A program made the position numbers and the translations under genes. A stretch of DNA of 64,000 nucleotides, taken from assembly GCF_024793945.1 (NCBI RefSeq), contig NZ_JANUSD010000007.1, positions 62,001-126,000 on the forward strand, in the 5' to 3' direction. This document shows, in pieces, positions 51,089 through 60,853 of the stretch (position 1 is the stretch's first letter; every line of letters begins with the position of its first letter). The notes beneath the pieces were generated by a model. It saw only the letters and a program-made list of their open reading frames with translations, was not told the origin of the DNA and ran no database searches. This DNA is from Emticicia fluvialis (GTDB lineage: Bacteria; Bacteroidota; Bacteroidia; Cytophagales; Spirosomataceae).

Positions 51089-51771
51089 GAACTTTTATGA
51101 CTTCTCAGAATCTGCCCGTCTGACATCTCAATAATCCTGTCGCTGCCTTTGGCAAAGTCGGGGTCATGGGTTACAGTAATAATGGTCTGGTGATTCTCAT
51201 GGGCAATCTGCTTGAAGATATTAAACACAACCTCTGAGTTTTTCTTGTCAAGGTTACCGGTGGGTTCATCGCCCATTACAATGGTGGGGTCATTAATTAG
51301 CGCACGTGCAATGGCTACCCGCTGCTGCTGCCCACCTGAAAGTTTAGATGACTGTTTAAGCGCGTGGTCTTGCATATCTACCAGTTTAAGTTTCTGATAG
51401 GCCCTTTCTTGTACTTCTTTAGACGAATATTTGCCTAATTTAAGAGCGGGCAACATTACGTTCTGTAATACGGTAAACTCTGGCAGCAGGAAATGAAACT
51501 GAAATACAAACCCCAGGTGTTCGTTACGGAAGGCCGCCAGTTGGTCTTGTGTTTTGCCTGTCAGGCGCTCACCATTCATTTCAAGGTCTCCCTCATAATC
51601 GGTATCCATTGTAGAAAGTATATACAGCAGAGTAGATTTACCGCAGCCCGACTTACCAATCAAAGAAAGAAACTCACCTTTCTCGGCATCGAAGGATATG
51701 TTTTTAAGTACCTGAAATTTTTCAGGTTCATAAAAGTATTTGTTGATATGATTAGCTGACAGAACTTTCAT
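51085..51771 (-). CDS. ABC transporter ATP-binding protein (MacB/LolD-like)
   Basis: A 228-residue ATPase. Walker A is GKSGCGKST, the Q-loop follows in FVFQFHFLLPEFT, the signature is LSGGQQQR and Walker B is IVMGDEPTGNLD. The FHFLLPEFT region and GNLD ending are typical of the MacB/LolD/FtsE group. It works with the FtsX-type permease and the membrane fusion protein coded just upstream. Confidence 0.95.
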   Translation of the reverse strand: MKVLSANHINKYFYEPEKFQVLKNISFDAEKGEFLSLIGKSGCGKSTLLYILSTMDTDYEGDLEMNGERLTGKTQDQLAAFRNEHLGFVFQFHFLLPEFTVLQNVMLPALKLGKYSSKEVQERAYQKLKLVDMQDHALKQSSKLSGGQQQRVAIARALINDPTIVMGDEPTGNLDKKNSEVVFNIFKQIAHENHQTIITVTHDPDFAKGSDRIIEMSDGQILRSHKSS

Positions 51772-51795
51772 TGTTTGTAAAATAGACAGATATGT

Positions 51796-53046
51796 TTACC
51801 CTCTCAAAATAGCCACGGGGTCAATTTTTGCGGCTTTTCTGGCCGGGAAATACCCCGCCAGGATAGTGGTTATTACACCAAACCCTAAACCCATGATGTA
51901 ATATTTGATATTGAAAATAACCGGAAAGGTCTTCACATCCAGAAAATCCCCCGCATCAAATGGTGTCTTAGATAACAAATAACTTAAACCAAAACCAATG
52001 ATTATGCCTAAAAGCGCACCTAAAACCCCAATGATTATAGACTGAATAAGAAACACTGCCACAATATCTTTGCCGCCAAATCCGGTGGCTTTCAGAATGG
52101 CAATGTCTTTCATTTTATTTACCACATTCATATTCATAATGTTGTAGATACCAAATCCGGCCACCACCAGCAGGGTTATTGACACAATAATAACCATGGC
52201 ATTTCTGATTTTATCGCCCGACATAAAGGCCGAGTTGGCCTCGGCCCAGTCCTGGGTTTTATAGCCATATTGTGTTTTCAACACCTTGGCGTAGTCAAGA
52301 GCGGCCTGAGAGTCTTTCATTTTTATGTGGATGTCGGTTACATAACTTTTATCTTTTTGCAGTATCTCCTGCACCATAGACATGTTAGCGTAGCATTTCA
52401 CGCCGTCGACAGTCTGAATACCAAAGCCATAGATACCCACCACCTTTACCAGCTTCAGATTTCCTGTAGGCGTGGTTACTGTCAGTTTGTCGCCTACTTT
52501 CACGTTCAGATTACGCGCCAGAATGGTACCCATCAGAATTCCGTTCGGGTTTGACAACAAATCATCCATACTACCAGACTTAATCCGTTTTCTGATATTG
52601 TAGATTTTATCTTCCTTCAGAATTTCAACGCCTGATATCTGCCCTGAAACCGGGATTGGTCCTTTATTAAAAAACACCTGCGAGCTTATCTGCGGCGAGA
52701 CCCCCAACACTACCGGGTCTTTTTCAATATTAGCCACAATCTGCAATCCGCTTTTAATATTGGCCAGTTCGTTTTTGGGTAGCTGGTGATATATTACATT
52801 AAAAGCCCCCGGATTTACCTCGTCTATCAGGCTGGGGTGGTTACTGGTTATTTCTTTGTAGATTCTTACATGAGGCGTGGCATCAAGGGCGGAGTCTTCC
52901 AGAAACTTGTTGACACCCTTAATAAACGAAATCATGACAATAAACATGGCTATACCAAACGTTACCCCCAGCATAGCTATCAGGGTTTGTTTCTTTTTGG
53001 TAAGCAAATGCGTTTTTGCTATTTGAAAAGATATTTTTAAATCCAT
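51796..53046 (-). CDS. ABC transporter permease (MacB/FtsX family)
   Basis: A 416-residue permease with the MacB-type layout: one N-terminal membrane helix (about residues 20-42), a large periplasmic domain of about 220 residues, then three C-terminal helices (about 285-310, 330-355 and 385-405) and the conserved ending PARKAAKIDPVAILRG. It belongs to the mechanotransmission class rather than to classical importers. The ATG at 53046 (MDLKISFQIAKTHLL) is preferred over one seven codons upstream. It lies 27 bp after the membrane fusion protein gene. Confidence 0.93.
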   Translation of the reverse strand: MDLKISFQIAKTHLLTKKKQTLIAMLGVTFGIAMFIVMISFIKGVNKFLEDSALDATPHVRIYKEITSNHPSLIDEVNPGAFNVIYHQLPKNELANIKSGLQIVANIEKDPVVLGVSPQISSQVFFNKGPIPVSGQISGVEILKEDKIYNIRKRIKSGSMDDLLSNPNGILMGTILARNLNVKVGDKLTVTTPTGNLKLVKVVGIYGFGIQTVDGVKCYANMSMVQEILQKDKSYVTDIHIKMKDSQAALDYAKVLKTQYGYKTQDWAEANSAFMSGDKIRNAMVIIVSITLLVVAGFGIYNIMNMNVVNKMKDIAILKATGFGGKDIVAVFLIQSIIIGVLGALLGIIIGFGLSYLLSKTPFDAGDFLDVKTFPVIFNIKYYIMGLGFGVITTILAGYFPARKAAKIDPVAILRG

Positions 53047-53073
53047 CGTATTAGCTTTAAATATCAATAGCCG

Positions 53074-54174
53074 TTAATTACCTGTTGTCACAATTGATTT
53101 TTCGTTCAGCCCGCCTTTTACCTCTACCAGGTCAAGGTTTTCTACGCCTTTGGTAATCTTTACTTTCTTTTTGTCGCCGTTTTCATCAATCCAGACCGAG
53201 TCATTACCAACAAGATAGGTTTTCGGAATGGTGAGCACCCGCGGGTTCTGAGAGATAATAATGTTGCCCTCTAGTGTCATACCATAATAGGCGTTGGGTT
53301 TTTCACCAACAAATTCGGCATCTACCCTGAAGGTCTGGTCGGCTTTATTAAGCTTGGGGTAAAGTTTCGTTACCCTTGCTTTAAATACTTTGTTCTTGTA
53401 CACGTCTATTTTCACCAGTACCTCCTGCCCGGGTTTTACTTTTGAAAAATCACCTTCATCAATGGCCAGTTGGGCATAAATTTCATTGGCGTCGCCTATT
53501 AATGCTATTTGTTCTCCTCTGCGCACCAGTTCTCCCTGTTTTTTATAAATCTCGTAAATCTTGCCTGCCTCAAAGGTTTTTATTCTGTAATTATCGCCTT
53601 CACGTGCATTTACTCTGAAGTTTGACTGCGAGTTCTGCAGGTCTACATATAACTGGCTTCTGGTTCTTTGCAATGCTTTCTGGCGAGTAGTAATTTCTGT
53701 TTTAGAGGTCTGATACGCCAACTCAGCCCGTTCATATTCTACGCGGGTGGTAGCGTTGCGGTCGTATAATTCTTTCTGACGAAAATAATTTACAGAGTCA
53801 TTCGCCAGTTTGGTTCGGGCGCTCTGTAGCTGAGAGGTGAGCTCTGCCAGTACCGGAGAATTGGCACCGTAGTTAGTCTCTGACTGACGCAGAATATTGC
53901 CGGCTGCTTCCAGACGGGCGTCTTGAGAGATACTTTCCAACTGAAAAATCAATTGGTTCCTGGTAACCAGGTCTCCTTCAAATGCAGTCTGACGAATCAG
54001 AAAACCATCAGCATTGGCTGTAAGCCTGTATTCATTTTTCGGGTAGATATTCCCCGAGGCATATACAGCCTCAGTTAATGATTTATACGCAGGCGAGGTG
54101 GATTTCTCATTGCCGTTGTTGCAGGCAGCTATAAAAACCTGGATAAAAACCAGATAAATGAAAATCTTTTTCAT
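53074..54174 (-). CDS. HlyD/MacA-type membrane fusion lipoprotein
   Basis: A 366-residue periplasmic adaptor. The N terminus (MKKIFIYLVFIQVFIAACNN) is a lipoprotein signal with Cys18. The order is a barrel-sandwich half (ASGNIYPKNEYRLTA), a long coiled coil (about residues 75-175), the second lipoyl half and a beta-barrel (about 220-310). It would couple a MacB-like ABC pump to an outer membrane channel; no TolC-like gene is in the operon. It is the first gene of the five-gene minus-strand unit. Confidence 0.92.
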   Translation of the reverse strand: MKKIFIYLVFIQVFIAACNNGNEKSTSPAYKSLTEAVYASGNIYPKNEYRLTANADGFLIRQTAFEGDLVTRNQLIFQLESISQDARLEAAGNILRQSETNYGANSPVLAELTSQLQSARTKLANDSVNYFRQKELYDRNATTRVEYERAELAYQTSKTEITTRQKALQRTRSQLYVDLQNSQSNFRVNAREGDNYRIKTFEAGKIYEIYKKQGELVRRGEQIALIGDANEIYAQLAIDEGDFSKVKPGQEVLVKIDVYKNKVFKARVTKLYPKLNKADQTFRVDAEFVGEKPNAYYGMTLEGNIIISQNPRVLTIPKTYLVGNDSVWIDENGDKKKVKITKGVENLDLVEVKGGLNEKSIVTTGN

Positions 54175-54425
54175 GTGATGATGTCAATACAACTATTGAT
54201 TGTCTTAAACCTTTTGAAACCCGTTTGCAGGTCCACTTTACAAATAGATAAGTAATATACAAAAGCATCAAGAAAACATGAACGAAACGGAAGAAAATAA
54301 TAGTGAGACCCGTCTGTTTAACATTAATGAAAGGAAATTATTAAGCTGATTAAGAGACTACGTTTTGGTATTTTTTCGTTAAGTGATAGATTAAAACGTT
54401 TTTACTCACTAAAAGACCTTTATTA

Positions 54426-54899
54426 ATGAATATTTCAGCATTTCGCAGAGTAGCGGTATTGTTGGTTTTGGCTACAGTTTTGTTTGCAGTAACTAATTGT
54501 TCTAAAAAAGATGAGCCAACGGGGCAAAGTACGGGTATAGAAGGAAGATGGAAGTTTACAGCCGTTTATACGAAATCTGGCAATGCAGCCGAAGTTGATA
54601 ACTTTGGTTTAATAGTAGCCGCTTATCCCTGTTTTGCTAAAATTGAAATTACTTTCAAGTCTGATGGTTTTATATCAGCAAATGTGCCAACCGAATGTAA
54701 GGCAGTGGTAAATGACTTTGTGGGGAATGTAGACGGGAAAAAATACGAAGTAAAGAACGGGAAAATTACCATTCTGGATGGCTCGACCGTTATTCTGAAT
54801 ATGGACGTTACTTTTAAAGGTAACCAGATGGACTGGCTGGAAACCACCACATCGGGTGGCACTAGCAGTTCAACCAGACTAGTTTTAACAAAACAATAG
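54426..54899 (+). CDS. lipocalin-like lipoprotein
   Basis: A 157-residue exported lipoprotein (hydrophobic signal, lipidated Cys25 in AVTNCSKKDE). The mature part, starting IEGRWKFTAVYTKSG, with beta-strand-rich FKSDGFISANVPTECKAV and ending STRLVLTKQ, matches the small lipocalin-like proteins common in Bacteroidota. Two cysteines (AYPCFA and PTECKA) may form a disulfide. It is a single-gene unit with a shared terminator. Ligand unknown. Confidence 0.78.
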   Translation: MNISAFRRVAVLLVLATVLFAVTNCSKKDEPTGQSTGIEGRWKFTAVYTKSGNAAEVDNFGLIVAAYPCFAKIEITFKSDGFISANVPTECKAVVNDFVGNVDGKKYEVKNGKITILDGSTVILNMDVTFKGNQMDWLETTTSGGTSSSTRLVLTKQ

Positions 54900-54915
54900 A
54901 AACTGGCAGAACGTT

Positions 54916-54960
54916 AAATTTGAGGGCCTGGCATCTGGTAAATAACAGGCCCTCAAATTT
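54916..54960. terminator. bidirectional terminator between the lipoprotein gene and recX
   Basis: AAATTTGAGGGCCTG and CAGGCCCTCAAATTT form a perfect 15-bp stem with a 15-nt loop. The right arm overlaps the recX stop codon. Confidence 0.8.
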
Positions 54961-55420
54961 AAGAAGCCATAGATTTGTTTATTGCTTCCCAAACCAGATC
55001 ACTTTCATAACCTTTGCCTATGGCGTAGCGTGCCAGCTTTTGTTTCAGTATCTGTGGGTGTTTTTCGGTGCGTAGTTCGTGCCGTTTCTTAGAAATCAGC
55101 TCATTGAGCGTAGCCAGATAGTCATCGTCTTCAATTTCAGCCATGGCCTCTCTGATGGCGTGGGGCGATAATTTCCGGGCTTTCAGTTCATGCAGTATCT
55201 TTTTTCTGCCCCAATGTTTAACTCTGAACTTGCTTCCGGCAAATATTTTGGCAAAACGGCCTTCGTTCAGGTAATTCTCTTCTATCAGATACACAATTAT
55301 TTCTTCGGCTTCGTCTCCATACACGCCCCATTGCTGCAAGCGCTCACGCACTTCTGCTTGTGTGCGTTCCTGATAAGCGCAGTAATTTGCAGCCTTCACG
55401 AGCATATCCTTCCGAATCAT
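54959..55420 (-). CDS. recX: RecX family regulatory protein
   Basis: A 153-residue helical protein with three-helix repeats as in RecX, a modulator of RecA filaments. Supporting sequence: AANYCAYQERTQAEVRERLQ, EDYLNEGRFAKIFAGSKFR-like IEENYLNEGRFAKIF, and WGRKKILHELKARKLSP. It starts four bases after the ABC exporter gene, so it is cotranscribed with it rather than with recA, which is not in the window. Confidence 0.9.
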   Translation of the reverse strand: MIRKDMLVKAANYCAYQERTQAEVRERLQQWGVYGDEAEEIIVYLIEENYLNEGRFAKIFAGSKFRVKHWGRKKILHELKARKLSPHAIREAMAEIEDDDYLATLNELISKKRHELRTEKHPQILKQKLARYAIGKGYESDLVWEAINKSMAS

Positions 55421-55424
55421 GGCT

Positions 55425-57248
55425 TTAAAGCGTCTGTAACAAACTCAGTTTCTTATAAAATCCGTTCTCAATTTTCAACAATTCTTCATGGCTGCCTCTT
55501 TCAATAATTTCGCCTTTATGCACTACCAGAATCTCGTCGGCACTTTGTATGGTGCTTAATCTATGCGCAATAACCAGCGTGGTGCGGTTCTGCATCAGCT
55601 TCGTGAGGGCATCCTGCACCAGTTTTTCTGATTCTGTATCTAAGGCCGAGGTGGCCTCGTCCAGAATCAGTATAGGCGGATTCTGCAGAATGGCTCTGGC
55701 AATTGACAATCGCTGGCGTTGCCCGCCCGAAAGTTTGGTGCCTCTGTCGCCGATTACAGTCTGGTAACCCTCCGGTTGCTGTATTATAAAATCATGTGCA
55801 TTGGCTATTCGGGCCGCTTGTATTACTTCTGCCTCTGTAACTGTTTTTCCGAAAGCAATGTTATTAAAAATGCTATCATTAAATAAAACGGCTTCCTGAG
55901 TTACTATGCCCATTAATCCACGAAGCGACTGCTGCGATACACGTTTCATAGACAGCCCGTCAATGAGTATTTCCCCGGCTGTCGGGTCATAGAACCTTGG
56001 CACTAAATCGGCAATGGTAGATTTACCACCCCCTGACGACCCCACCAAAGCGATAGTTTTACCTTTAGACAAGCCAAAATTGATGTTCTTCAATACCTGA
56101 ACCGTACCATCATACGAAAAGTCTACATTCCTGAATGTTACGCTCTCGTTGAAATCTGTTATATCAACCGGGTTTTTATCATTCACCACTTCCGAGTGGC
56201 TGTCAATCAGGTTCAATACTCTTTCACCTGACGCCAAACCTCTTTGTGCTGAACTAAAGGCATTGGATATTTCTTTAGCCGGACGCATAACCTGAGAAAA
56301 AATGCCAATGTAGGTTATAAACTCTGCTGCTTCCAGTGTCGATTCGTTTGATAGAATCAATGACCCCCCATATAATAAAATACCTATTACCACAAAAACC
56401 CCCATGATTTCAGAAAACGGTGAGGCCATCTCTCTTCTGGAAGCCAGACTAAAAATTGATTTACGATAAGCCTGGTTTTCTTCTTTAAATTTGTTTGTTA
56501 CAAAGTTTTCGGCCACAAAGCCTTTTACCACGCGCATGCCGCCAAACACCTCGTCCATCAAACTAATCAGGTTACTCAGTCTTCTTTGCCCTTCGCCTGC
56601 ATTGTGCTTCATTTTCTTTACCAGCGTAGAAATAAAAATGCCTGAAACCGGAATAACTAATAGCGCAAAGAGTGTGAGATTCCACGAAATGGCAAATAAA
56701 GTTACTATATACGACAAAAACAGGAAGAACTCTTTGGTAGCAGCCGAGAAGGTATTGGCAATTGAGTTTTCAACCTCTTGTACATCGGTTACAATACGTG
56801 ATATCAGATTCCCCTTACGTTCGTTGCTAAAAAAGCCCAGATGTAGATGTATGGCCTTGCTGAATACGGCCTGCCTTAGGTTGGCCACCATATTAGACTT
56901 GAAGTTTTCGAGGAGCCTGACACTGATGTACTTAAATATGTTTGACAAAACTATGGTAACACCCACGGTGCCACAAACAAACTGTAAGGCGCCCTGCTTA
57001 CCGTTTTCTTTCAGGAAAGTAGCAAAGAAAAAATTAAACTGCTGAATGGGGTTGATGCCAGTGGGTGGCTTCAGCATACCCTTCATCTCTTCAGGGCTTA
57101 CCTGGTTAAAAAGAACTTTTAACAGGGGTATTAACAATGTAAAATTCAATACGCCGAAAACACTTGCCAACAGGGAGGTTATAAGAAAAGGAACGATGAA
57201 GTTTCCTAATGGACGAGCGTATGAAAGTAATCTGAGGTAATTCTTCAT
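55425..57248 (-). CDS. ABC exporter, MsbA-like lipid/peptide transporter
   Basis: A 607-residue half-transporter with six membrane helices (residues about 15-330) fused to an ATPase domain. Motifs are Walker A GSSGGGKSTIADL, signature KLSGGQRQRLSIA, and Walker B ILILDEATSALDTESE, followed by the H-loop IAHRLSTIQSADEI. It resembles MsbA-type lipid A flippases and multidrug exporters; substrate cannot be decided from sequence. The ATG at 57248 (MKNYLRLLSYARP) is preferred over one three codons upstream. recX follows after four bases. Confidence 0.92.
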   Translation of the reverse strand: MKNYLRLLSYARPLGNFIVPFLITSLLASVFGVLNFTLLIPLLKVLFNQVSPEEMKGMLKPPTGINPIQQFNFFFATFLKENGKQGALQFVCGTVGVTIVLSNIFKYISVRLLENFKSNMVANLRQAVFSKAIHLHLGFFSNERKGNLISRIVTDVQEVENSIANTFSAATKEFFLFLSYIVTLFAISWNLTLFALLVIPVSGIFISTLVKKMKHNAGEGQRRLSNLISLMDEVFGGMRVVKGFVAENFVTNKFKEENQAYRKSIFSLASRREMASPFSEIMGVFVVIGILLYGGSLILSNESTLEAAEFITYIGIFSQVMRPAKEISNAFSSAQRGLASGERVLNLIDSHSEVVNDKNPVDITDFNESVTFRNVDFSYDGTVQVLKNINFGLSKGKTIALVGSSGGGKSTIADLVPRFYDPTAGEILIDGLSMKRVSQQSLRGLMGIVTQEAVLFNDSIFNNIAFGKTVTEAEVIQAARIANAHDFIIQQPEGYQTVIGDRGTKLSGGQRQRLSIARAILQNPPILILDEATSALDTESEKLVQDALTKLMQNRTTLVIAHRLSTIQSADEILVVHKGEIIERGSHEELLKIENGFYKKLSLLQTL

Positions 57249-57420
57249 TGAGCACACATCGGCTACCGCCGTGAATTTCTAAATATTACAATTTTAAAGG
57301 CAGCAAAGTTCGGAAAGATACAGTGATAAAACTAAGGATTAGATTAAAAAGCAGTAGCTGAAGGCAATGCACCCCGGGTTAAAGCAATAAAAAACAAAAT
57401 TACCGGTTAATTAATCTTAT

Positions 57421-57450
57421 AAAAAACAAATGCCCGCCTGACGACGGGCA
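57421..57450 (-). terminator. terminator of the MATE gene
   Basis: On the minus strand TGCCCGTC and GGCGGGCA pair (one or two G-T pairs) and are followed by TTTGTTTTTT, just after the MATE stop codon. Confidence 0.75.
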
Positions 57451-57456
57451 CTCGTG

Positions 57457-58833
57457 CTACACCTGCATGGTTTTCCATTTACCTCTTCTGAATACAAAGA
57501 TGGCAATTACTGCCAGGATGGATTCGCTGATGGCAATTGACCAGAAAACCCCCGATGGCCCCCATTTGAAAGTAATTGCAAAAAGATAAGCCAGAGGTAT
57601 TTCAAGCGCCCAGAAGCAAATCAGATTCATGATAGTGGGCGTTTTGGTATCGCCGGCTCCGTTTAATGACTGCCCGATAACCATTCCAAAACCAAAGAAT
57701 ACATATCCCAGACAAATAATCTGCAAACATAAAACGCCTACTTCTATTACCTTCGGGTTATCATTGAAGATTCCGATAAACTCTCGGGCAAAAACCGAGA
57801 AAATGATGCCTACCAGAAGTAGAAAACCCATGTTATAAAGCGCGGTTCGCCAGACAGATTTCTCTGCCCTATCGGGTTTACCTGCTCCCAGATTCTGCCC
57901 TACCAGGGTAGAAGCCGCGTTAGACATACCCCAGGAAGGTAAAATGGTAAATACAATAATACGTATGGCTATGGTATAACCTGCCACTACATCGCTTCCA
58001 AAACTTGAAAGAATACGGGTCAGGAAAATCCAGCTGGCCGATTGTATCAGGAATTGGCCTGTACCGCCGGCGGCGATGTTAATCAGACTTCGGATAATTT
58101 CAGTATTAGGTTTAAACTGATCTCTGTCAATCTGCATATTACCATTGCCTTTAAAAATGGCATATAGCTGATAAATTACCCCAATGGTACGGCCGATACT
58201 GGTAGCTATGGCTGCCCCCTCTACGCCAAAGCCAAGAACGGGAATCAGCAGGGTGTCCATACCAATATTAATAAAATTGGCCAGAATGATTGATCTCATG
58301 GCCGTTGAGGCGTCGCCTGCGCCGCGTAGTGCGCCACTTAATGTGTACAAAAGTATGATAGACGGGCTACTGGCAAAAATTATCCGGGTAAAGCCTGCCC
58401 CCTTTTCAATCAGATGGGCGTCGCCTCCCATTAAACGTAAGATGTCTTCTGCAAAAGTAAAGCCCAGAATACCCACCGCTACACCAAATATTAACGAAAT
58501 AATAATTACCTGCGCCATAGCCACACCGGCCCCTTTTTTGTTGCCTTCGCCCACACGGCGCGCCACAATGGCCGTAGCCGCAGTGCTTAAACCAATGGCT
58601 ACCGAATAAATTAATGTTAGCACAGACTCAGTAAGCCCTACCGTTGCCACCCCTTCAACACCCACATAACGGGCCACAAAAAACGCATCAACAATAGCAA
58701 AGAGCGACTCGCCCACCATTTCCAGTATCATGGGTACCGATAATAGAAAGATTGCCCTGTTAATGTTTAACTCCGTATAATTTTGTTCTTCGCCACGAAT
58801 GGCTTGTATCAATAATTTGAAAAATTTCCGCAT
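57457..58833 (-). CDS. MATE family efflux transporter
   Basis: A 458-residue membrane protein with about twelve segments in two similar halves (RAIFLLSVPMILEMVGESLFAIVDAFFVARYVG begins the first). Repeated small-residue motifs such as GVEGVATVGLTESVLTL and ALRGAGDASTAMRSI, and the later SLNGAGDTKTPTIM, are typical of MATE cation-drug antiporters. The substrate is unknown. It has a very good promoter 200 bp upstream and its own terminator. Confidence 0.93.
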   Translation of the reverse strand: MRKFFKLLIQAIRGEEQNYTELNINRAIFLLSVPMILEMVGESLFAIVDAFFVARYVGVEGVATVGLTESVLTLIYSVAIGLSTAATAIVARRVGEGNKKGAGVAMAQVIIISLIFGVAVGILGFTFAEDILRLMGGDAHLIEKGAGFTRIIFASSPSIILLYTLSGALRGAGDASTAMRSIILANFINIGMDTLLIPVLGFGVEGAAIATSIGRTIGVIYQLYAIFKGNGNMQIDRDQFKPNTEIIRSLINIAAGGTGQFLIQSASWIFLTRILSSFGSDVVAGYTIAIRIIVFTILPSWGMSNAASTLVGQNLGAGKPDRAEKSVWRTALYNMGFLLLVGIIFSVFAREFIGIFNDNPKVIEVGVLCLQIICLGYVFFGFGMVIGQSLNGAGDTKTPTIMNLICFWALEIPLAYLFAITFKWGPSGVFWSIAISESILAVIAIFVFRRGKWKTMQV

Positions 58834-59033
58834 GAATAAAACAGTTTATTGCCGTTTCAATACCATACCACCCCCGGCGGGAGACATAGAATAGAAAAAT
58901 GAAAAAGAAAAAATGAATATAGCGCTACAACAAGTTATGAAGATAACTTATGTAAAAAACAAGAAGATAAGAAGATGTTCGCAATTAGCGAACCACAGCG
59001 GTAAATGACATGGGCTTTTTAATTTTTGTGCCG

Positions 59034-59064
59034 CAAAGATATATTTTTACGCTCACCACGCAAA
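59034..59064 (-). promoter_or_regulatory. promoter of the MATE gene
   Basis: On the minus strand TTTG, a 19-nt spacer and TATCTTTG form an exact match to the Bacteroidota promoter consensus. It is about 200 nt from the MATE start, so the leader would be long. Confidence 0.65.
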
Positions 59065-59094
59065 ATGTTTCAGAAAATAAAATACTACGCCATT

Positions 59095-59763
59095 TCAGGC
59101 CTTAACTTCTTTAATAATCTGTAGTGCATTGGCAACAATGCTGGTAACCTGTGCAAAATCTTTGGTTGCCAGCACTTCTTTAGGTACTAGTTGAGATCCG
59201 ATACCAACGGCTGTTGCACCCGCGCCAAACCAGGTTTTCAGGCTTTCGGCGGTTGGCGAAACGCCTCCGGTAACCATTACCTGTACATCAGGCATTGGGG
59301 CTTTAAGGGCTTTTACAAATGCAGGCCCCAAAACCTCGCCGGGGAATATCTTGATAAATTCGGCACCGGCCTGGCGGGCGTTATAAATTTCTGTAACGGT
59401 CATTACGCCTGGCATCCAGGGTATACCCGCTTCTACACAAACGGCCCCTACTTCGGGGTTCATAATAGGCGCCACAATAAAATTGGTGCCGATTTCAATA
59501 TATTTTTTTGCCGTAGCCGCATCATAGATAGTACCAATCCCCAGAATCATCTCGGGCATTTCGGTCTCTGCAATGCTGACAAGCTCTTTAAAATTATTAA
59601 ATGAATTTTCGGTACGGTTCGTAAACTCAAACACACGCACGCCTGCCTGGTAGCATGCCCTTAATACCCCAAGACAAATGTCGAGGTCGTTATGCGTAAA
59701 CAATGGAACAAGGCCTGTGGCGCTAACCTGCGCTAAAGTTGTGTTTTTATCGAATCGTGCCAT
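59095..59763 (-). CDS. eda: KDPG/KHG aldolase (Entner-Doudoroff)
   Basis: A 222-residue class I aldolase that splits 2-keto-3-deoxy-6-phosphogluconate to pyruvate and glyceraldehyde 3-phosphate. The Schiff-base lysine is Lys138 in GAEFIKIFPGEVLG. Other family motifs are FEFTNRTENSF near residue 45, GIGTIYDAATAKKYIEIG, and VTGGVSPTAESLKTW. It is the last gene of a uxuA-kdgK-eda operon and completes the conversion of keto-deoxygluconate into central metabolites. Confidence 0.95.
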   Translation of the reverse strand: MARFDKNTTLAQVSATGLVPLFTHNDLDICLGVLRACYQAGVRVFEFTNRTENSFNNFKELVSIAETEMPEMILGIGTIYDAATAKKYIEIGTNFIVAPIMNPEVGAVCVEAGIPWMPGVMTVTEIYNARQAGAEFIKIFPGEVLGPAFVKALKAPMPDVQVMVTGGVSPTAESLKTWFGAGATAVGIGSQLVPKEVLATKDFAQVTSIVANALQIIKEVKA

Positions 59764-59794
59764 ATCTGTAACTCAAATTTCTAATGTAAGTTTA

Positions 59795-60802
59795 TTATCT
59801 TTTCAATCGACCGGATTTGTCGCCACTCATAACGGCTTCTACTTCGGGCACTGTTACCAGATTCTGGTCTCCCTCAACGGTATGTTTCAGGGCTCCTGCA
59901 GCTACCCCGAATTGCAGCGATTTCAGGTCGTCTTGTAATACCTGTTGTCCGTAAATAAATCCACCTAAAAAGGCATCACCGGTACCTATTCTGTCTACAA
60001 TGTGGGTAATATCCTGATAATCGGTTTCTATCAACTCTTCACCATTCCACATTTTTGCATTGTATTGGTTGTGTGATGCGCTCACCTGCACGCGGTCGGT
60101 ATCTATCACCTTTTTCACGTTCGGATAATTCTCCATCAGTAGTTTACAAGCCTCCACAAACTTGCCTTTCTCGGCCGTTACTTTCAACGAGAAAATTTCT
60201 TCTATGTTCTTTCTGCTGGCCAGTATAATATCAGAGTACGAGGCCAGTTCAGGCAGAATATCCTGCGGCGTTTTGCCATACTTCCATAAGTTGCTGCGGT
60301 AATAAATATCAGACGAAACCGTGATACCCAGCTTTTTGGCGGTTTTAACGGCCTCCAGGCAAGCAATAGCTGCTCCTTCTGACAAAGCAGGAGTAATACC
60401 ACACCAGTGAAACCAATCGGCGCCTTGCAGAATCTCTTCCCAGTTAAACCAGCTCGGGTCAAGATTGGCAAAGGCAGAGTCCATGCGGTCGTAAACAATC
60501 TGGCTGGCGCGCATTACGGCACCTGTTTCCAGAAAGAATACGCCTACACGGTCTCCTTCCAGTTTAACATGAGTGGTATCAATGCCTAAAAAACGCAGAT
60601 ACGCCTTCGCTTTTTGCCCCATCAGGTTGTTAGGAAAACAGGTAACGTGGGTGGCATCAAAACCGAACTTTACCAACGAGGCCCCCACATTCATTTCAGT
60701 GCCGCCAAAGGTAGCATTGAATGATTGAGCCTGCTCAATTTTCTGGAAATTGGGAGTTGATAACCGTAGGAGTATCTCACCGAATGTAACTATTTTAGGC
60801 AT
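59795..60802 (-). CDS. kdgK: 2-keto-3-deoxygluconate kinase (PfkB family)
   Basis: A 335-residue sugar kinase. The N terminus ITFGEILLRLSTPN (seen as VTFGEILLRLSTPNF) and the inserted NVGASLVKFGFDATHVTCFPNN fit the PfkB pattern. The catalytic base and anion hole are in DRIGTGDAFLGGFIYG. It lies between a mannonate dehydratase and a KDPG aldolase gene, so it almost certainly phosphorylates 2-keto-3-deoxygluconate. The two intergenic gaps are 31 and 66 bp; a TACCTTTG box in the larger one could be an internal start of transcription. Confidence 0.93.
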   Translation of the reverse strand: MPKIVTFGEILLRLSTPNFQKIEQAQSFNATFGGTEMNVGASLVKFGFDATHVTCFPNNLMGQKAKAYLRFLGIDTTHVKLEGDRVGVFFLETGAVMRASQIVYDRMDSAFANLDPSWFNWEEILQGADWFHWCGITPALSEGAAIACLEAVKTAKKLGITVSSDIYYRSNLWKYGKTPQDILPELASYSDIILASRKNIEEIFSLKVTAEKGKFVEACKLLMENYPNVKKVIDTDRVQVSASHNQYNAKMWNGEELIETDYQDITHIVDRIGTGDAFLGGFIYGQQVLQDDLKSLQFGVAAGALKHTVEGDQNLVTVPEVEAVMSGDKSGRLKR

Positions 60803-60853
60803 CTGTATTTGTGCTGAATCTTTTTAAAATCTTTAATTATCTGCAATACCCAA

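Noticed and set aside
56491..57045. 184-codon plus-strand frame inside the MsbA-like exporter gene
   Set aside because: Antisense to a well-conserved membrane domain; no family resemblance.
57301..57330. -7 box for the MsbA-like exporter (GAACTTTG on the minus strand)
   Set aside because: The first base of TAnnTTTG is missing and no -33 element is at the right distance.
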